Below, piece after piece: positions 30,750 to 38,517 of a stretch of DNA of 38,517 nt. Source of the stretch: Verrucomicrobiota bacterium. Lineage in GTDB: Bacteria > Verrucomicrobiota > Verrucomicrobiia > Opitutales > Opitutaceae. The notes beneath the pieces are model-generated. The model ran no database searches. It was not told the origin of the DNA and saw only the letters and a program-made list of their open reading frames with translations. The position numbers and the translations under genes were made by a program. The stretch's first letter is position 1. Each line of letters starts with the position of its first letter. The stretch spans positions 1 to 38,517 of the forward strand of contig JAQGON010000199.1 in the NCBI GenBank assembly GCA_028293565.1, in the 5' to 3' direction.

Positions 30750-32174
30750 ATGCTGACCGATGACTGCGTGCTGCGCCGGGCGCTCGACGAGGGAGGGTTG
30801 AGCGAGGCGCAGCTGGCGTCGGCGCGGACGAAATGCAGTCGCCAAGGGAGTGCGACGGTTGATTCGTCGGAGACGATCGGGCGGCTCGTCGCCGACGGGG
30901 CGCTTTCCGCCCGGCAGGTGGCGCAGATGCGTGCCGACTCGGCGGAAGTGGACCAGGTCAACGTGGTTTCGACCGGAATGCTGCACGATTCCGACGGGCC
31001 CGTGATCCGGATGGTGAACGAAGTGATCGCCGACGCGATCCGCCGGCGCGCGTCCGACGTGCACTGGGAGCCGTTGGAAAAACGATTTCGCGTGCGGTGC
31101 CGGATCGATGGCGTGCTGGTCGAAACCCATGAGCCGGCGCAGGCGCTGCAGAAGGCGATTCTTTCCCGGCTGAAAATCATGGCGAACATCAGCATCGCCG
31201 AAAAGCGGATCCCGCAGGATGGACGAATCCAGCTCAGCCACCGCGGCCGTCCGATCGACCTGCGCGTTTCGAGCCTGCCAACGGCGCACGGTGAAAGCGT
31301 GGTGATGCGCGTGCTCGACCAGGCCGCGTTGTCCGCGGGTCTGGGCGATCTCGGACTCGAGCCCGAGGATCGCAGCGAGCTGGAGCGATTGATCGCGTTG
31401 CCTGACGGGGTGGTCCTCGTGACCGGGCCGACGGGCTCGGGAAAAACCTCGACGCTTTACGGCTGCCTGCAGCACCTCAACCGTTCCAACCGGAAGATCA
31501 TCACGGTCGAGGATCCGGTGGAATATCAGCTGAACGGAATCAACCAGGTGCCGGTGCGCGCCGGAATCGGGCTGACCTTCGCCGCGGCCTTGCGCGCGAT
31601 GCTTCGCCAGGCGCCGAACGTCGTGATGGTCGGCGAAATTCGCGATCGCGAAACCGCCGAGATCGCAGTCAACGCCTCGCTGACCGGGCACATGGTGCTC
31701 AGCACGCTCCACACGAATGACGCCCCCGGCGCCATCACGCGCCTCGTCGATCTCGGCATCAAACCGTTCCTGCTCGCCGCCTCGGTGCGGGCGGTGATCG
31801 CCCAGCGATTGGTTCGCCGCATCTGCGCGTCGTGCGCCCGGACTCATCAGCCGTCCGAGGCCGAACTCCGCGCGCTGGACCTTTCGCCGGAGCAACTGTC
31901 CCGAGCCAGCTTCAGGACCGGCGCCGGTTGTCCCGGCTGCGACGGCACCGGGTTTCACGGCCGCGTGGGACTCTTTGAAATAGTTGTGATAAACGCCGAG
32001 CTTCAGGAGATGATCCACGCCCGGGCGCCGGCGGCGCTGCTCAGAGCGAAAGCGCGGTCGCTGGGGATGCGAACCTTGCGCGAGGACGGCGCGCGAAAGG
32101 TGAGCGCTGGTTTGACCACGGCGGCGGAAGTGGTCTCTATCACGGCCGGCGAGCCCAGCCAACCAACCCTCTGA
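30750..32174 (+). CDS. PilB/GspE-type secretion ATPase, short form
   Basis: This is a 474-residue ATPase that powers assembly of type IV pili or a type II secretion pseudopilus at the inner membrane. The N-terminal MshEN-like domain is short (about 1-65; [21 protein letters not shown]). The N2 domain has [21 protein letters not shown]. The catalytic domain has Walker [10 protein letters not shown], the Asp box [10 protein letters not shown], Walker [16 protein letters not shown] and the His box [22 protein letters not shown]. The tetracysteine zinc motif is present (CASC, then CPGC about 40 residues later). The start ATG at 30750 (LTDDC) is chosen over 30681, which lies only a few codons outside the MITE-like element. 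It is followed after seven bases by pilT. A second, longer homologue lies two genes downstream. Confidence 0.92.
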   Translation: MLTDDCVLRRALDEGGLSEAQLASARTKCSRQGSATVDSSETIGRLVADGALSARQVAQMRADSAEVDQVNVVSTGMLHDSDGPVIRMVNEVIADAIRRRASDVHWEPLEKRFRVRCRIDGVLVETHEPAQALQKAILSRLKIMANISIAEKRIPQDGRIQLSHRGRPIDLRVSSLPTAHGESVVMRVLDQAALSAGLGDLGLEPEDRSELERLIALPDGVVLVTGPTGSGKTSTLYGCLQHLNRSNRKIITVEDPVEYQLNGINQVPVRAGIGLTFAAALRAMLRQAPNVVMVGEIRDRETAEIAVNASLTGHMVLSTLHTNDAPGAITRLVDLGIKPFLLAASVRAVIAQRLVRRICASCARTHQPSEAELRALDLSPEQLSRASFRTGAGCPGCDGTGFHGRVGLFEIVVINAELQEMIHARAPAALLRAKARSLGMRTLREDGARKVSAGLTTAAEVVSITAGEPSQPTL

Positions 32175-32181
32175 ACCCACC

Positions 32182-33264
32182 ATGAGCTACGAAATGAACG
32201 AGCTGCTCGAATTGGTCGTCGAGCAAAACGCGTCCGACCTCCACCTGCAGGTCGCCCAGCCTCCGACGCTCCGGCTCAGTGGCAGCATGACGCCCATCGA
32301 CGGGCCCGCGCTCACGCCGGCGGACACGGAGAAGCTGATGCAGTCGATCACTCCCGACACCCACATCAGCAACGTGAAGCTCAACGGCGGCGCGGATTTC
32401 GGCTTCGCCTTCGGCGACAAGGCGCGCTTCCGCGTCTCGGTCCTGCGCGCCAAGGGGAACTACGGCTTGGTGCTCCGGCAGATTCCGTACAAGATGTTCG
32501 GTCTGCGCGACATTGGCCTGCCGGACAAGATCCGCGAGCTGCTCTATCGTCCCCGCGGCCTGATTCTGGTCACCGGACCGACCGGCTCGGGGAAGTCGAC
32601 CACGCTCGCGTCGATGGTGAACTACATCAACGAAAACCGCGACGGCCACATCATCACGGTCGAGGACCCGATCGAATATTATCACAACCACAAGCGGTGC
32701 GTCGTCACGCAGCGCGAGGTGCACTCGGACGTGCCGAGCTTTGCCGAGGCCATTCGCCGCGCGCTGCGGCAGGATCCCGACATCATCCTCGTGGGAGAAA
32801 TGCGCGACCTCGAGACGATCGAGGCCGCGATCAGCGCGGCGGAAACCGGCCATCTGGTCTTCGGCACGCTGCACACCAACGGCGCGGCGAAGACGATCGA
32901 CCGTATTGTCGACGCGTTTCCTGCGAACATGAAGGACATGATCCGGACGCAGCTGGCTTCGTCGGTGCAGGCGGTTATTTCCCAGGTGCTCTGCAAGAAA
33001 ATCGGCGGCGGACGGATCGCCGGCTACGAGATCATGATCAACACGACGTCGATCGCGTCGCTGATCCGCGAGAACAAGACGTTCCGGATCAACTCGGATA
33101 TCCAGACCGGCGCGAACCTCGGCATGATCACGATGGACACGCACCTGATGAGTCTTTTCAACCGCGAGCTGATCAGCGCCGACGAATGCGTGGAAAAGGC
33201 GCAGGATCCCGTGGTGATGCGCGAGAAGCTGGTCGCGGGAGGAGCGGAGCTGAAGGCGCTCTGA
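32182..33264 (+). CDS. pilT: Twitching motility / pilus retraction ATPase PilT
   Basis: This is a 360-residue hexameric ATPase that depolymerises type IV pili. It has the N-terminal PAS-like domain ([18 protein letters not shown]), Walker [11 protein letters not shown], the Asp box [14 protein letters not shown], Walker [16 protein letters not shown], the His box [20 protein letters not shown] and the C-terminal retraction motif [14 protein letters not shown] (the AIRNLIRE-type motif of PilT). It lacks the zinc tetracysteine of PilB-type ATPases. The length is typical. It lies seven bases after the first PilB-like gene and 13 before the second, so all are probably co-transcribed. It implies a dynamic, retracting pilus instead of a static secretion system. 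Confidence 0.95.
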   Translation: MSYEMNELLELVVEQNASDLHLQVAQPPTLRLSGSMTPIDGPALTPADTEKLMQSITPDTHISNVKLNGGADFGFAFGDKARFRVSVLRAKGNYGLVLRQIPYKMFGLRDIGLPDKIRELLYRPRGLILVTGPTGSGKSTTLASMVNYINENRDGHIITVEDPIEYYHNHKRCVVTQREVHSDVPSFAEAIRRALRQDPDIILVGEMRDLETIEAAISAAETGHLVFGTLHTNGAAKTIDRIVDAFPANMKDMIRTQLASSVQAVISQVLCKKIGGGRIAGYEIMINTTSIASLIRENKTFRINSDIQTGANLGMITMDTHLMSLFNRELISADECVEKAQDPVVMREKLVAGGAELKAL

Positions 33265-33277
33265 CGATCATGAGGTA

Positions 33278-34987
33278 ATGTTCGAGAGCCGCGACGAGGC
33301 CATCTCTGAACTTCTGATTCAACAAGGTCTCGTCAGGGCCGCGCAGCTCGAAGAACTAAGGCAAGGGCTTCACACCTCCGGCGCGGCCGCAGGCGGCCAG
33401 CAGGCCTGCAACCCTTCGGTTGCCGATACGGTGCTCGCGAAAGGATGGGTGGAACGACCCGCGTTTTTTGCCGCGATCGCGCGCGCGACCGGCGTCCAGC
33501 TCCTTCCCGGCGCGGTCGGGGAAATTGACGCGGCGACAACCGGGTTGTTGACCGCGGAACTCGCGAGAAACTATCGCGCGGTGCCATGGCGGTCGGACGG
33601 CGGGATCGTGGACGTGCTCGCGGCCGATCCGTTCGATCCGGGCGTCGCGCCCGATCTCGCCTTCGCGCTCGGCCATTGCGTGCGAATTTGGTTCGACGAT
33701 CCCGACAAAACGGAACGGCTGCTCGAACGATCCTATGGTTTGCAGCGGGAGAAGGCCGGTTCCAGGGCCGGAGGCGGAGTCGTCGAGCTTGATCCGGAAA
33801 TCTCTACCGCGGATCTCGAATCGATGGCCGGACAGCCCCCGGTGGTTCAATTCGTCGAGTCGGTGCTGTCGCGGGCCGTTCTCGACCGGGCGAGCGACAT
33901 CCATTTCGAGCCGTTCGCGCGCGAGTTCAAGGTCCGCTGCCGGGTCGACGGCGTGCTTCACGAAGTGCCGCCCCCGCCGACGGAGATGGCCCTGCCGATC
34001 GCGTCACGCATCAAGGTGCTCGCGGGGCTGGACATCGCGGAGCGCCGGCTGCCGCAGGATGGGCGGCTTCGCTTCGCGGCCGGACAGCGCGCGGTTGACC
34101 TGCGGGTTTCGACCCTGCCGACGCAATGCGGGGAGAGTATCGTGCTGCGCGTCCTCGATCAGTCAGCAGTCGGGCTGGAGCTGGCCAAACTCGGAATGCC
34201 CCGCGATGTGATGGCTGGCGTGAGGGAAGCGATCCGGCGGCCTCATGGGATTTTTATTGTCACGGGTCCGACCGGCTCGGGAAAGACCACGACCCTTTAC
34301 AGCGCGCTGCGGGAGATCAACAGCCTCGAGTCGAAGCTCCTCACCGTGGAAGACCCGGTGGAATACGGCATCGATGGGATCATGCAGGTGTCGGTCAACC
34401 CGCCGGCGGGGCTGACCTTCGCCTCGGCGATGCGGGCGTTCCTGCGCCAGGATCCCGACGTGATCATGGTCGGCGAGATTCGCGACCCCGAGACCGCGCA
34501 GACGGCGATCCAGGCCGCGCTGACCGGCCACCTCGTGATGACGACCCTGCACACCAACGATGCGCCAGGGGCGATCACGCGCCTGCTGGACATGGGGGTG
34601 GAGTCGTTCCTGCTCGCGGCAACGGTCGAGGGCGTCCTGGCGCAACGGCTGATGCGCCGGGTCTGCCAAGCCTGCCGTGAGCCGGAAGAAATTCCGGAGA
34701 AGACCGTGGGAGGCTGCGGAATCAAAATTGAAGCAACGGCGGGTGGCCATTTTTTCCGCGGCCGAGGCTGCGCGGCCTGCGGGCAGACGGGCTATCGCGG
34801 GCGGATCGGCATTTACGAGTGGCTGCCGTTGACCGGCTCGATGCGCGAGCTCATCACCGCGAATGCTCCCGTGCTGGCCATGAAGGCGCGAGCGAGGGAA
34901 GAAGGCATGCGACGGCTGCGCGACGAAGCGCTGCGCGCGGCCCTCGCCGGCGAGACGACGTTCGAGGAAGTTTTGAGGCACACCTGA
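33278..34987 (+). CDS. pilB: PilB/GspE-type assembly ATPase, long form
   Basis: This is a 569-residue ATPase. The N-terminal MshEN/T2SSE_N domain (about 1-150; LIQQGLVRAAQLEELRQGL, GAVGEIDAATTGLLTAELARNYRAVPW) is complete, as in PilB. Then follow ASDIHFEPFAREFKVRCRVDG, Walker [11 protein letters not shown], the Asp box [10 protein letters not shown], Walker B DVIMVGEIRDPETAQ and the His box [22 protein letters not shown]. The zinc site is CQACRE with CAACGQTGYRGRIGIYEW. The length matches PilB (about 565). With pilC directly downstream (2-base gap), this is the most likely pilus extension motor. The first, shorter ATPase may work in a different machine or as an accessory motor. No pilin or platform protein other than PilC is in the window. 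Confidence 0.93.
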   Translation: MFESRDEAISELLIQQGLVRAAQLEELRQGLHTSGAAAGGQQACNPSVADTVLAKGWVERPAFFAAIARATGVQLLPGAVGEIDAATTGLLTAELARNYRAVPWRSDGGIVDVLAADPFDPGVAPDLAFALGHCVRIWFDDPDKTERLLERSYGLQREKAGSRAGGGVVELDPEISTADLESMAGQPPVVQFVESVLSRAVLDRASDIHFEPFAREFKVRCRVDGVLHEVPPPPTEMALPIASRIKVLAGLDIAERRLPQDGRLRFAAGQRAVDLRVSTLPTQCGESIVLRVLDQSAVGLELAKLGMPRDVMAGVREAIRRPHGIFIVTGPTGSGKTTTLYSALREINSLESKLLTVEDPVEYGIDGIMQVSVNPPAGLTFASAMRAFLRQDPDVIMVGEIRDPETAQTAIQAALTGHLVMTTLHTNDAPGAITRLLDMGVESFLLAATVEGVLAQRLMRRVCQACREPEEIPEKTVGGCGIKIEATAGGHFFRGRGCAACGQTGYRGRIGIYEWLPLTGSMRELITANAPVLAMKARAREEGMRRLRDEALRAALAGETTFEEVLRHT

Positions 34988-34989
34988 GC

Positions 34990-36288
34990 ATGCCACGCTT
35001 CGCGTACAGGGCCGTGTCGAAGGCGACAAATCAGGATGAAGCGGGCGTCATCGAGGCGCCTGGTGTTCAACAGGCCGCCGCGGCGTTGCGGGAGCGAGGA
35101 TTGGCGCCGACGATGGTCGGGCGGCACGGGGATCCTGACTCGTGCGCGAGTCGTTCGAGGACGACTGCCGGGAGCGACGTTGTTCCACCATCGGCGCTAG
35201 CACGGGTCAGAAGGCGTATGTCACTCGGGGGACTGGCAATCCGGCCGGTCGCGAGCCGGCAAACGCTGAGGTCGTTCACGCGGCAGCTGGCTTCGCTCGT
35301 GAAGGCGGGAATGCCGCTTGCGCGCGGCCTGCAGGTCCTTGCGCGGCAGGAGAGAAATCCCCGGTTCCAAGGGGTTCTGCACGAGCTTTTCGCCGCGATC
35401 GAGGCGGGTGCAACTTTTTCGGAGGCGCTTGGCCGGCATCCGCGGATTTTTGGACGCCTGCATGTCAACAGGGTGCGAGCGGGCGAGGCGGGAGGAGCGC
35501 TGGCGACGGTGCTGGGGCGGCTCGCGGATTTTCTCGAGAAAAACGAACGCCTCCGGAATCGCGTGAAGTCGGCGATGGTTTACCCGGCGGTCATCCTGTC
35601 GGTCGCCGGGGCGATTCTCGCGCTGCTGATGACGTTCGTCGTGCCGAAGTTCGAGCAGATCTTCGCCGGGCTGCTGAAAGGGCAGCCGCTGCCCGCGCCG
35701 ACGCAGTGGCTGCTGGGGGCAAGTCATCTCGTGGGAGGGCACATCATGCTCACGCTCGGCGGCGCGGCGGCGGCGGGGTATGCCTTCGTCCTGTGGCGCC
35801 GGACTCCCGGCGGGGTGCGGATGTTCGATGCCTGGCGGATGCGAGCGCCGCTCGTGGGAGAGTTGGCGGTCAAGGCGGCCGCGGCCCAATTCAGCCGCAC
35901 ACTGGGTTCGTTGCTGATGGGCGGGCTCCCGCTGCTCGAGGCGTTGGCGATCACGCGGGCCACGGCGGGAAATATCCACGTCGCCGATGCGCTCGGCCGG
36001 GTGCATGAGCGCATCAAGCAGGGCGAGGGCATTGCGGTGTCGCTCGAGGCGACGGGGATTTTTCCGGAGATGGTCGCCGGCATGATCCAGGTCGGCGAGG
36101 AAACCGGCGCCTTGGCGGAAATGCTCGAGCGGGTCGCCGACGCCTATGAGGACGAGGTGGACGCCGCGGTGGCCGGACTCACGGCCTTGGTCGAACCGGT
36201 GTTGATCGTGCTGATGGCGCTCGCGATCGGCGGCATCGTCATCGCGCTCTTCCTCCCGATCGTGAGCGTGATCCAGCACCTGCAGTAG
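34990..36288 (+). CDS. pilC: Inner-membrane platform protein PilC/GspF
   Basis: This 432-residue polytopic protein interacts with the PilB/PilT ATPases and the pilin base. The N-terminal segment (1-45) has the usual FAYRAVSKATNQDEAGVIEAP form. There is then a divergent polar stretch (about 50-80). Two T2SSF domains follow, at about 90-220 (FTRQLASLVKAGMPLARGLQVLA, then VKSAMVYPAVILSVAGAILALLMTFVVPKF) and 295-425 (FSRTLGSLLMGGLPLLEALAITR, then a last helix VEPVLIVLMALAIGGIVIALFLPI). Three hydrophobic helices are visible, as in the family. It starts two bases after pilB. The reading frame upstream of the ATG is a shadow of pilB. Confidence 0.94.
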   Translation: MPRFAYRAVSKATNQDEAGVIEAPGVQQAAAALRERGLAPTMVGRHGDPDSCASRSRTTAGSDVVPPSALARVRRRMSLGGLAIRPVASRQTLRSFTRQLASLVKAGMPLARGLQVLARQERNPRFQGVLHELFAAIEAGATFSEALGRHPRIFGRLHVNRVRAGEAGGALATVLGRLADFLEKNERLRNRVKSAMVYPAVILSVAGAILALLMTFVVPKFEQIFAGLLKGQPLPAPTQWLLGASHLVGGHIMLTLGGAAAAGYAFVLWRRTPGGVRMFDAWRMRAPLVGELAVKAAAAQFSRTLGSLLMGGLPLLEALAITRATAGNIHVADALGRVHERIKQGEGIAVSLEATGIFPEMVAGMIQVGEETGALAEMLERVADAYEDEVDAAVAGLTALVEPVLIVLMALAIGGIVIALFLPIVSVIQHLQ

Positions 36289-36342
36289 CGCATCTGCCGG
36301 CGCGCGAGATGGCCCCGGCTCCCGTGTTCAGGGCGAGGCTTT

Positions 36343-36489
36343 ATTTTTTCAACGCAAAGGACGCGAAGCGCGCGAAGAATCGGAAAGTGATTTGGGTCCT
36401 AAACCCAATTCCGAACCTTCGTGGGCTTTGTGACCTTTGTGGTGAAAGCATCGAAGGCTCGAGTCTTCGCGCCCTTTGCGGTGAAAAAA
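36343..36489. repeat. Dispersed intergenic palindrome, copy 8 (long form)
   Basis: CAACGCAAAGGACGCGAAGC at the left and CTTCGCGCCCTTTGCGGTGAA at the right are the outer arms. Between them lie a second right arm (CCTTCGTGGGCTTTGTGACC) and an inner perfect repeat TTGGGTCC-TAAA-CCCAA. It is longer than the other copies, as if two were fused. It fills most of the 227-base gap between the convergent pilC and YhaM-like genes. Confidence 0.7.
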
Positions 36490-36515
36490 TCGGGCCGCCA
36501 GACGGAAGCGCGGCG

Positions 36516-37505
36516 CTACGTGATCGGGCGCGTCAGGAGCTGGGAGCTCAGGCCGGGCAGGCGCTCGGAAAATTCATCCGTCTCGCCGGCCTGCCGCAGC
36601 GCCCGCTGGACCATGCCCATCTTGGCATCCAGGTTGTCGATCATCGAGACGAAGACCGCCTCGGGCGTCGCCGCATAAACGGCCGCGCCCCATTCGGGTT
36701 CGCCCTGATGACTCAGGACGACGTGCTCGAGGCGCTCGAGCAGGCCGTCGTCGAGCTTGACCGTTTTACCGGCCTTGCGGACGAGCTGGTAGCCGAGGAC
36801 GACGTGCCCCTGCAGGATTCCCCGGCGGCTCCGCTTCGTGGCGAGCGTGCCTTCGTACTCGATCGTCTTGCCGGTGTCGTGGAGGAGGATCCCCGCCATC
36901 GCCAGATCCGCGTGCACTTCCGGATAGAGCGGCAGCAGGACCTTGCACGCCCGGGCCATGTGCACCGTGTGCTCGAGCAACCCGTGCCGGTAGGCGTGGT
37001 GCATCGAGACGGCCGCCGGGACCCACCGAAAGAGGTCGCCGATCTCGGAGAAGACCAGCTGCACCGTCGCCTTGAGCTCGGGATGCTTCATCGCCTCGAT
37101 GTACCCGGCGAACTCGCGCCAGAGGTCGTCGGCGTTCTCCGGCGCGAGCTCGATGATGTTGTCGAGCAAACCGGGCGCGCCGAGTTCCGACTCCGAAAGA
37201 ACGACAATCTTCGAGAGCTTCGGCGAGAGCCGACCCTGGTAGTAGTCGATTTTTCCCTCGACGCGCACGACCGCGCCTTCCCCGGCGCTCTTCATCAGTT
37301 CGAACGCGGGGCTGTCGTTGAAGATCGTGCAGCCGAAGGACCCGGAGCGGTCGCCGAGGTCCGCGCTGAAAAAGGGATTCCCGTTCGAGGCCGTCTTGAG
37401 CGCGAGTTTCCTGATGACGAGCAGGCTGGTGAACGCCTGGCCGTTGGATCCTTCGCGAGCCTTGAGTTCGCGAATCGTCGAGAGCGGCGGAGGGGCGTCG
37501 GGCAT
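36516..37505 (-). CDS. YhaM-like 3'-5' exoribonuclease (OB fold plus HD domain)
   Basis: This is a 329-residue protein. The N-terminal half (about 20-110) is an OB-type nucleic-acid-binding domain (FTSLLVIRKLALKTASNG, FGCTIFND, VVRVEGKIDYYQGR). The C-terminal half is an HD domain with His in HHAYRHGLLEHTVHMA (about 165-180), the His-Asp pair in AGILLHDTGKTIEYE, and the later LSHQGEPEWG. This order and the HHAYRHGLLEHT sequence match YhaM/CBF1-type exonucleases, which degrade short RNA or single-stranded DNA with manganese. The length is close to that of Bacillus YhaM (314). It is convergent with pilC and not in an obvious operon. The nuclease role is inferred from family. Confidence 0.88.
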   Translation of the reverse strand: MPDAPPPLSTIRELKAREGSNGQAFTSLLVIRKLALKTASNGNPFFSADLGDRSGSFGCTIFNDSPAFELMKSAGEGAVVRVEGKIDYYQGRLSPKLSKIVVLSESELGAPGLLDNIIELAPENADDLWREFAGYIEAMKHPELKATVQLVFSEIGDLFRWVPAAVSMHHAYRHGLLEHTVHMARACKVLLPLYPEVHADLAMAGILLHDTGKTIEYEGTLATKRSRRGILQGHVVLGYQLVRKAGKTVKLDDGLLERLEHVVLSHQGEPEWGAAVYAATPEAVFVSMIDNLDAKMGMVQRALRQAGETDEFSERLPGLSSQLLTRPIT

Positions 37506-37632
37506 GGGACTGGTGTCTTTCGAGCGACGCGTGATGACAACAGGAAAGTCGAACTGTGCTGCCGGCGGTCAGCTTCAACCTCTGGCCGACGGGCGGAAGC
37601 CGATCCCTGCAAGCTGCCTGCCCAAGGCTCCC

Positions 37633-38298
37633 TCACGTCTCGTAATATTTCTCGCGGGCGCGGACCTGGAGGATTCGCTTCTCCGGGAGAATGCAGGCGG
37701 TGAGATGGCCGCCGAGCACACAGCCCGTGTCGATTCCCAAGGACCACTTCAGCCGCGAGACCTCGAGACGGGGAGTGTGTCCGTAGACGACGAACGGCGG
37801 TCCGCTCCAAAGTTCGGACCAGTGCGGGGCGTCGGGCATCTCCGAGCGCTTGCGCGGATTTCCGTCGCGATCGATCACCTGGATGCGCGTGACCACCCGC
37901 GCGGGCTGGCGTCGCCATGAGGGGCCGGGAAGAAATCCGCCGTGAACGAGCACGGTCCCGTGCCCGGGATCGTGAAACGTCAGCGGCATCGCGCTCATGT
38001 AGGCCCAGTCCTTGTGATTGAGCTGTTTCAGCGTGTCGTAGTCCGTTTTCTTGAGATGGGTGGGATCGCCGGTCTTCCGGTAATTCAGCAGGCGAAGCTC
38101 GTGATTTCCGAGCAGGGACACGGTGGCATTCTCGCGGGCGAGGGCGATCACCTTGGCGCTGTCGGGCCCGCGATTCACGAGGTCGCCGAGGAGCACGATC
38201 CGGTCATGCTTCCCGGGGGCGAGCCGCTCCAGCAGCTCCTCGAGCTCCCGGTGGCAGCCGTGGACGTCGCCGATGGCGATCAGGCGGCCTTTCATCAT
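37633..38298 (-). CDS. Calcineurin-like metallophosphoesterase (PrpE/ApaH-like)
   Basis: This 221-residue protein has the complete motif set of the Ser/Thr phosphatase and diadenosine-tetraphosphatase branch: GDVHGCHRELEELL, GDLVNRGPDS, GNHELRLL, LVHGGFLPG, and VVYGHTPRLE with GIDTGCVLGGHLTA. The GD-x-HG, GD-x-x-DR-like and GNHE residues provide a two-metal site. It could be a protein phosphatase, an Ap4A hydrolase or a related phosphatase; sequence alone does not decide. I start it at the first of two adjacent Met codons (38298 or 38295) because the GDVHG motif must lie within about 15 residues of the N-terminus. The upstream open frame is basic and lacks similarity. Confidence 0.9.
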   Translation of the reverse strand: MMKGRLIAIGDVHGCHRELEELLERLAPGKHDRIVLLGDLVNRGPDSAKVIALARENATVSLLGNHELRLLNYRKTGDPTHLKKTDYDTLKQLNHKDWAYMSAMPLTFHDPGHGTVLVHGGFLPGPSWRRQPARVVTRIQVIDRDGNPRKRSEMPDAPHWSELWSGPPFVVYGHTPRLEVSRLKWSLGIDTGCVLGGHLTACILPEKRILQVRAREKYYET

Positions 38299-38452
38299 GG
38301 CGCGCGCATCCTGCCTGCATCGGAACGGGAGGCCGGCAGGAGGCCTGCGCGGCAGCGAGCCGGGGAATTCATTTCGGGTGGAGCGACGAAATATTTCACG
38401 ACAAAATATTCGGGCTAGCGTTCGGTTTTCCACGCTCTAAACACAAGCCGCA

Positions 38453-38517
38453 ATGGAACTGACCCTGCATCCGCTCTCCAAATCCAGCCATGCTTCCGGG
38501 CAGGCATTCGTCGAGGG
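38453..38517 (+). CDS. Start of an unrecognised gene (3'-partial)
   Basis: From the ATG at 38453 an open frame of 21 codons reaches the window edge, beginning ELTLHPLSKSSHASGQAFVE. I cannot name the family from this short piece. It diverges from the metallophosphoesterase gene, and the intervening AT-richer bases (about 38388-38440, with AAATATTTC and AAAATATTC) could hold its promoter. Confidence 0.5.
   Translation, partial: MELTLHPLSKSSHASGQAFVE

Noticed and set aside
36309-37703. A 464-codon plus-strand open frame
   Set aside because: It starts inside the dispersed palindrome and runs antisense to the YhaM-like gene, so it is a shadow frame.

Overview
The window is GC-rich chromosomal DNA with compact bacterial gene spacing. 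It most likely comes from a Verrucomicrobiota bacterium close to Opitutaceae. That placement is inference. It rests on the intergenic palindromes that read as 'TTKGAK/HEGREAHE'-type peptides in translation, on a decayed C-terminal domain with the GSKQLLIRG-type signature I associate with verrucomicrobial surface proteins, and on the general gene content.

Layout. (1) 1-4803: three signalling genes, namely a multi-receiver hybrid histidine kinase cut by the window edge, a REC-PAS-kinase-REC hybrid whose start overlaps the first gene's stop, and a lone receiver protein. (2) 5010-5947, minus strand: a purely Ser/Gly/Gln low-complexity protein, a strong intrinsic terminator, and a degraded YciE/YciF-like ferritin-fold protein. 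(3) 6286-19479: a purine-degradation island. On the minus strand are guanine deaminase (guaD) and cytochrome-linked urate oxidase (puuD). On the plus strand are malate synthase, OHCU decarboxylase (uraD), HIU hydrolase (uraH), allantoate amidohydrolase (allC), allantoinase (allB), ureidoglycine aminohydrolase (allE) and a single-chain xanthine dehydrogenase of 1265 residues. The XDH maturation factor xdhC follows on the minus strand. Together they take guanine or xanthine through urate, 5-hydroxyisourate, OHCU, allantoin, allantoate and ureidoglycine to ureidoglycolate, and condense glyoxylate with acetyl-CoA. The ureidoglycolate-to-glyoxylate enzyme is not visible in the window. (4) 19539-25103: accessory genes. 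These are a MITE-like element beside a truncated gene, an MFS transporter, a GNAT acetyltransferase, an alpha/beta hydrolase split by an in-frame TGA, and a divergent Rieske oxygenase/AraC pair. (5) 25218-30522: housekeeping genes, namely tRNA-Glu(CTC), YifB/ComM ATPase, an HD-domain protein, CoaE, and a Rho factor with a long disordered N-terminus. (6) 30750-36288: a type IV pilus/type II secretion motor cluster (PilB-like ATPase, PilT, second PilB/GspE ATPase, PilC). (7) 36516-38517: a YhaM-like nuclease, a metallophosphoesterase, and the start of an unrecognised gene.

The gaps between genes are rich in inverted repeats. There are eight copies of a dispersed palindrome with CACGAAGG/CCTTCGTGG-type ends, two oppositely oriented copies of a roughly 106-bp element with 20-bp terminal inverted repeats, and two composite palindromes flanking the malate synthase gene. 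The points I find most worth following are the single-chain XDH in a near-complete purine island, the low-complexity protein beside a decayed ferritin-like gene, the interrupted hydrolase, and the repeat families.
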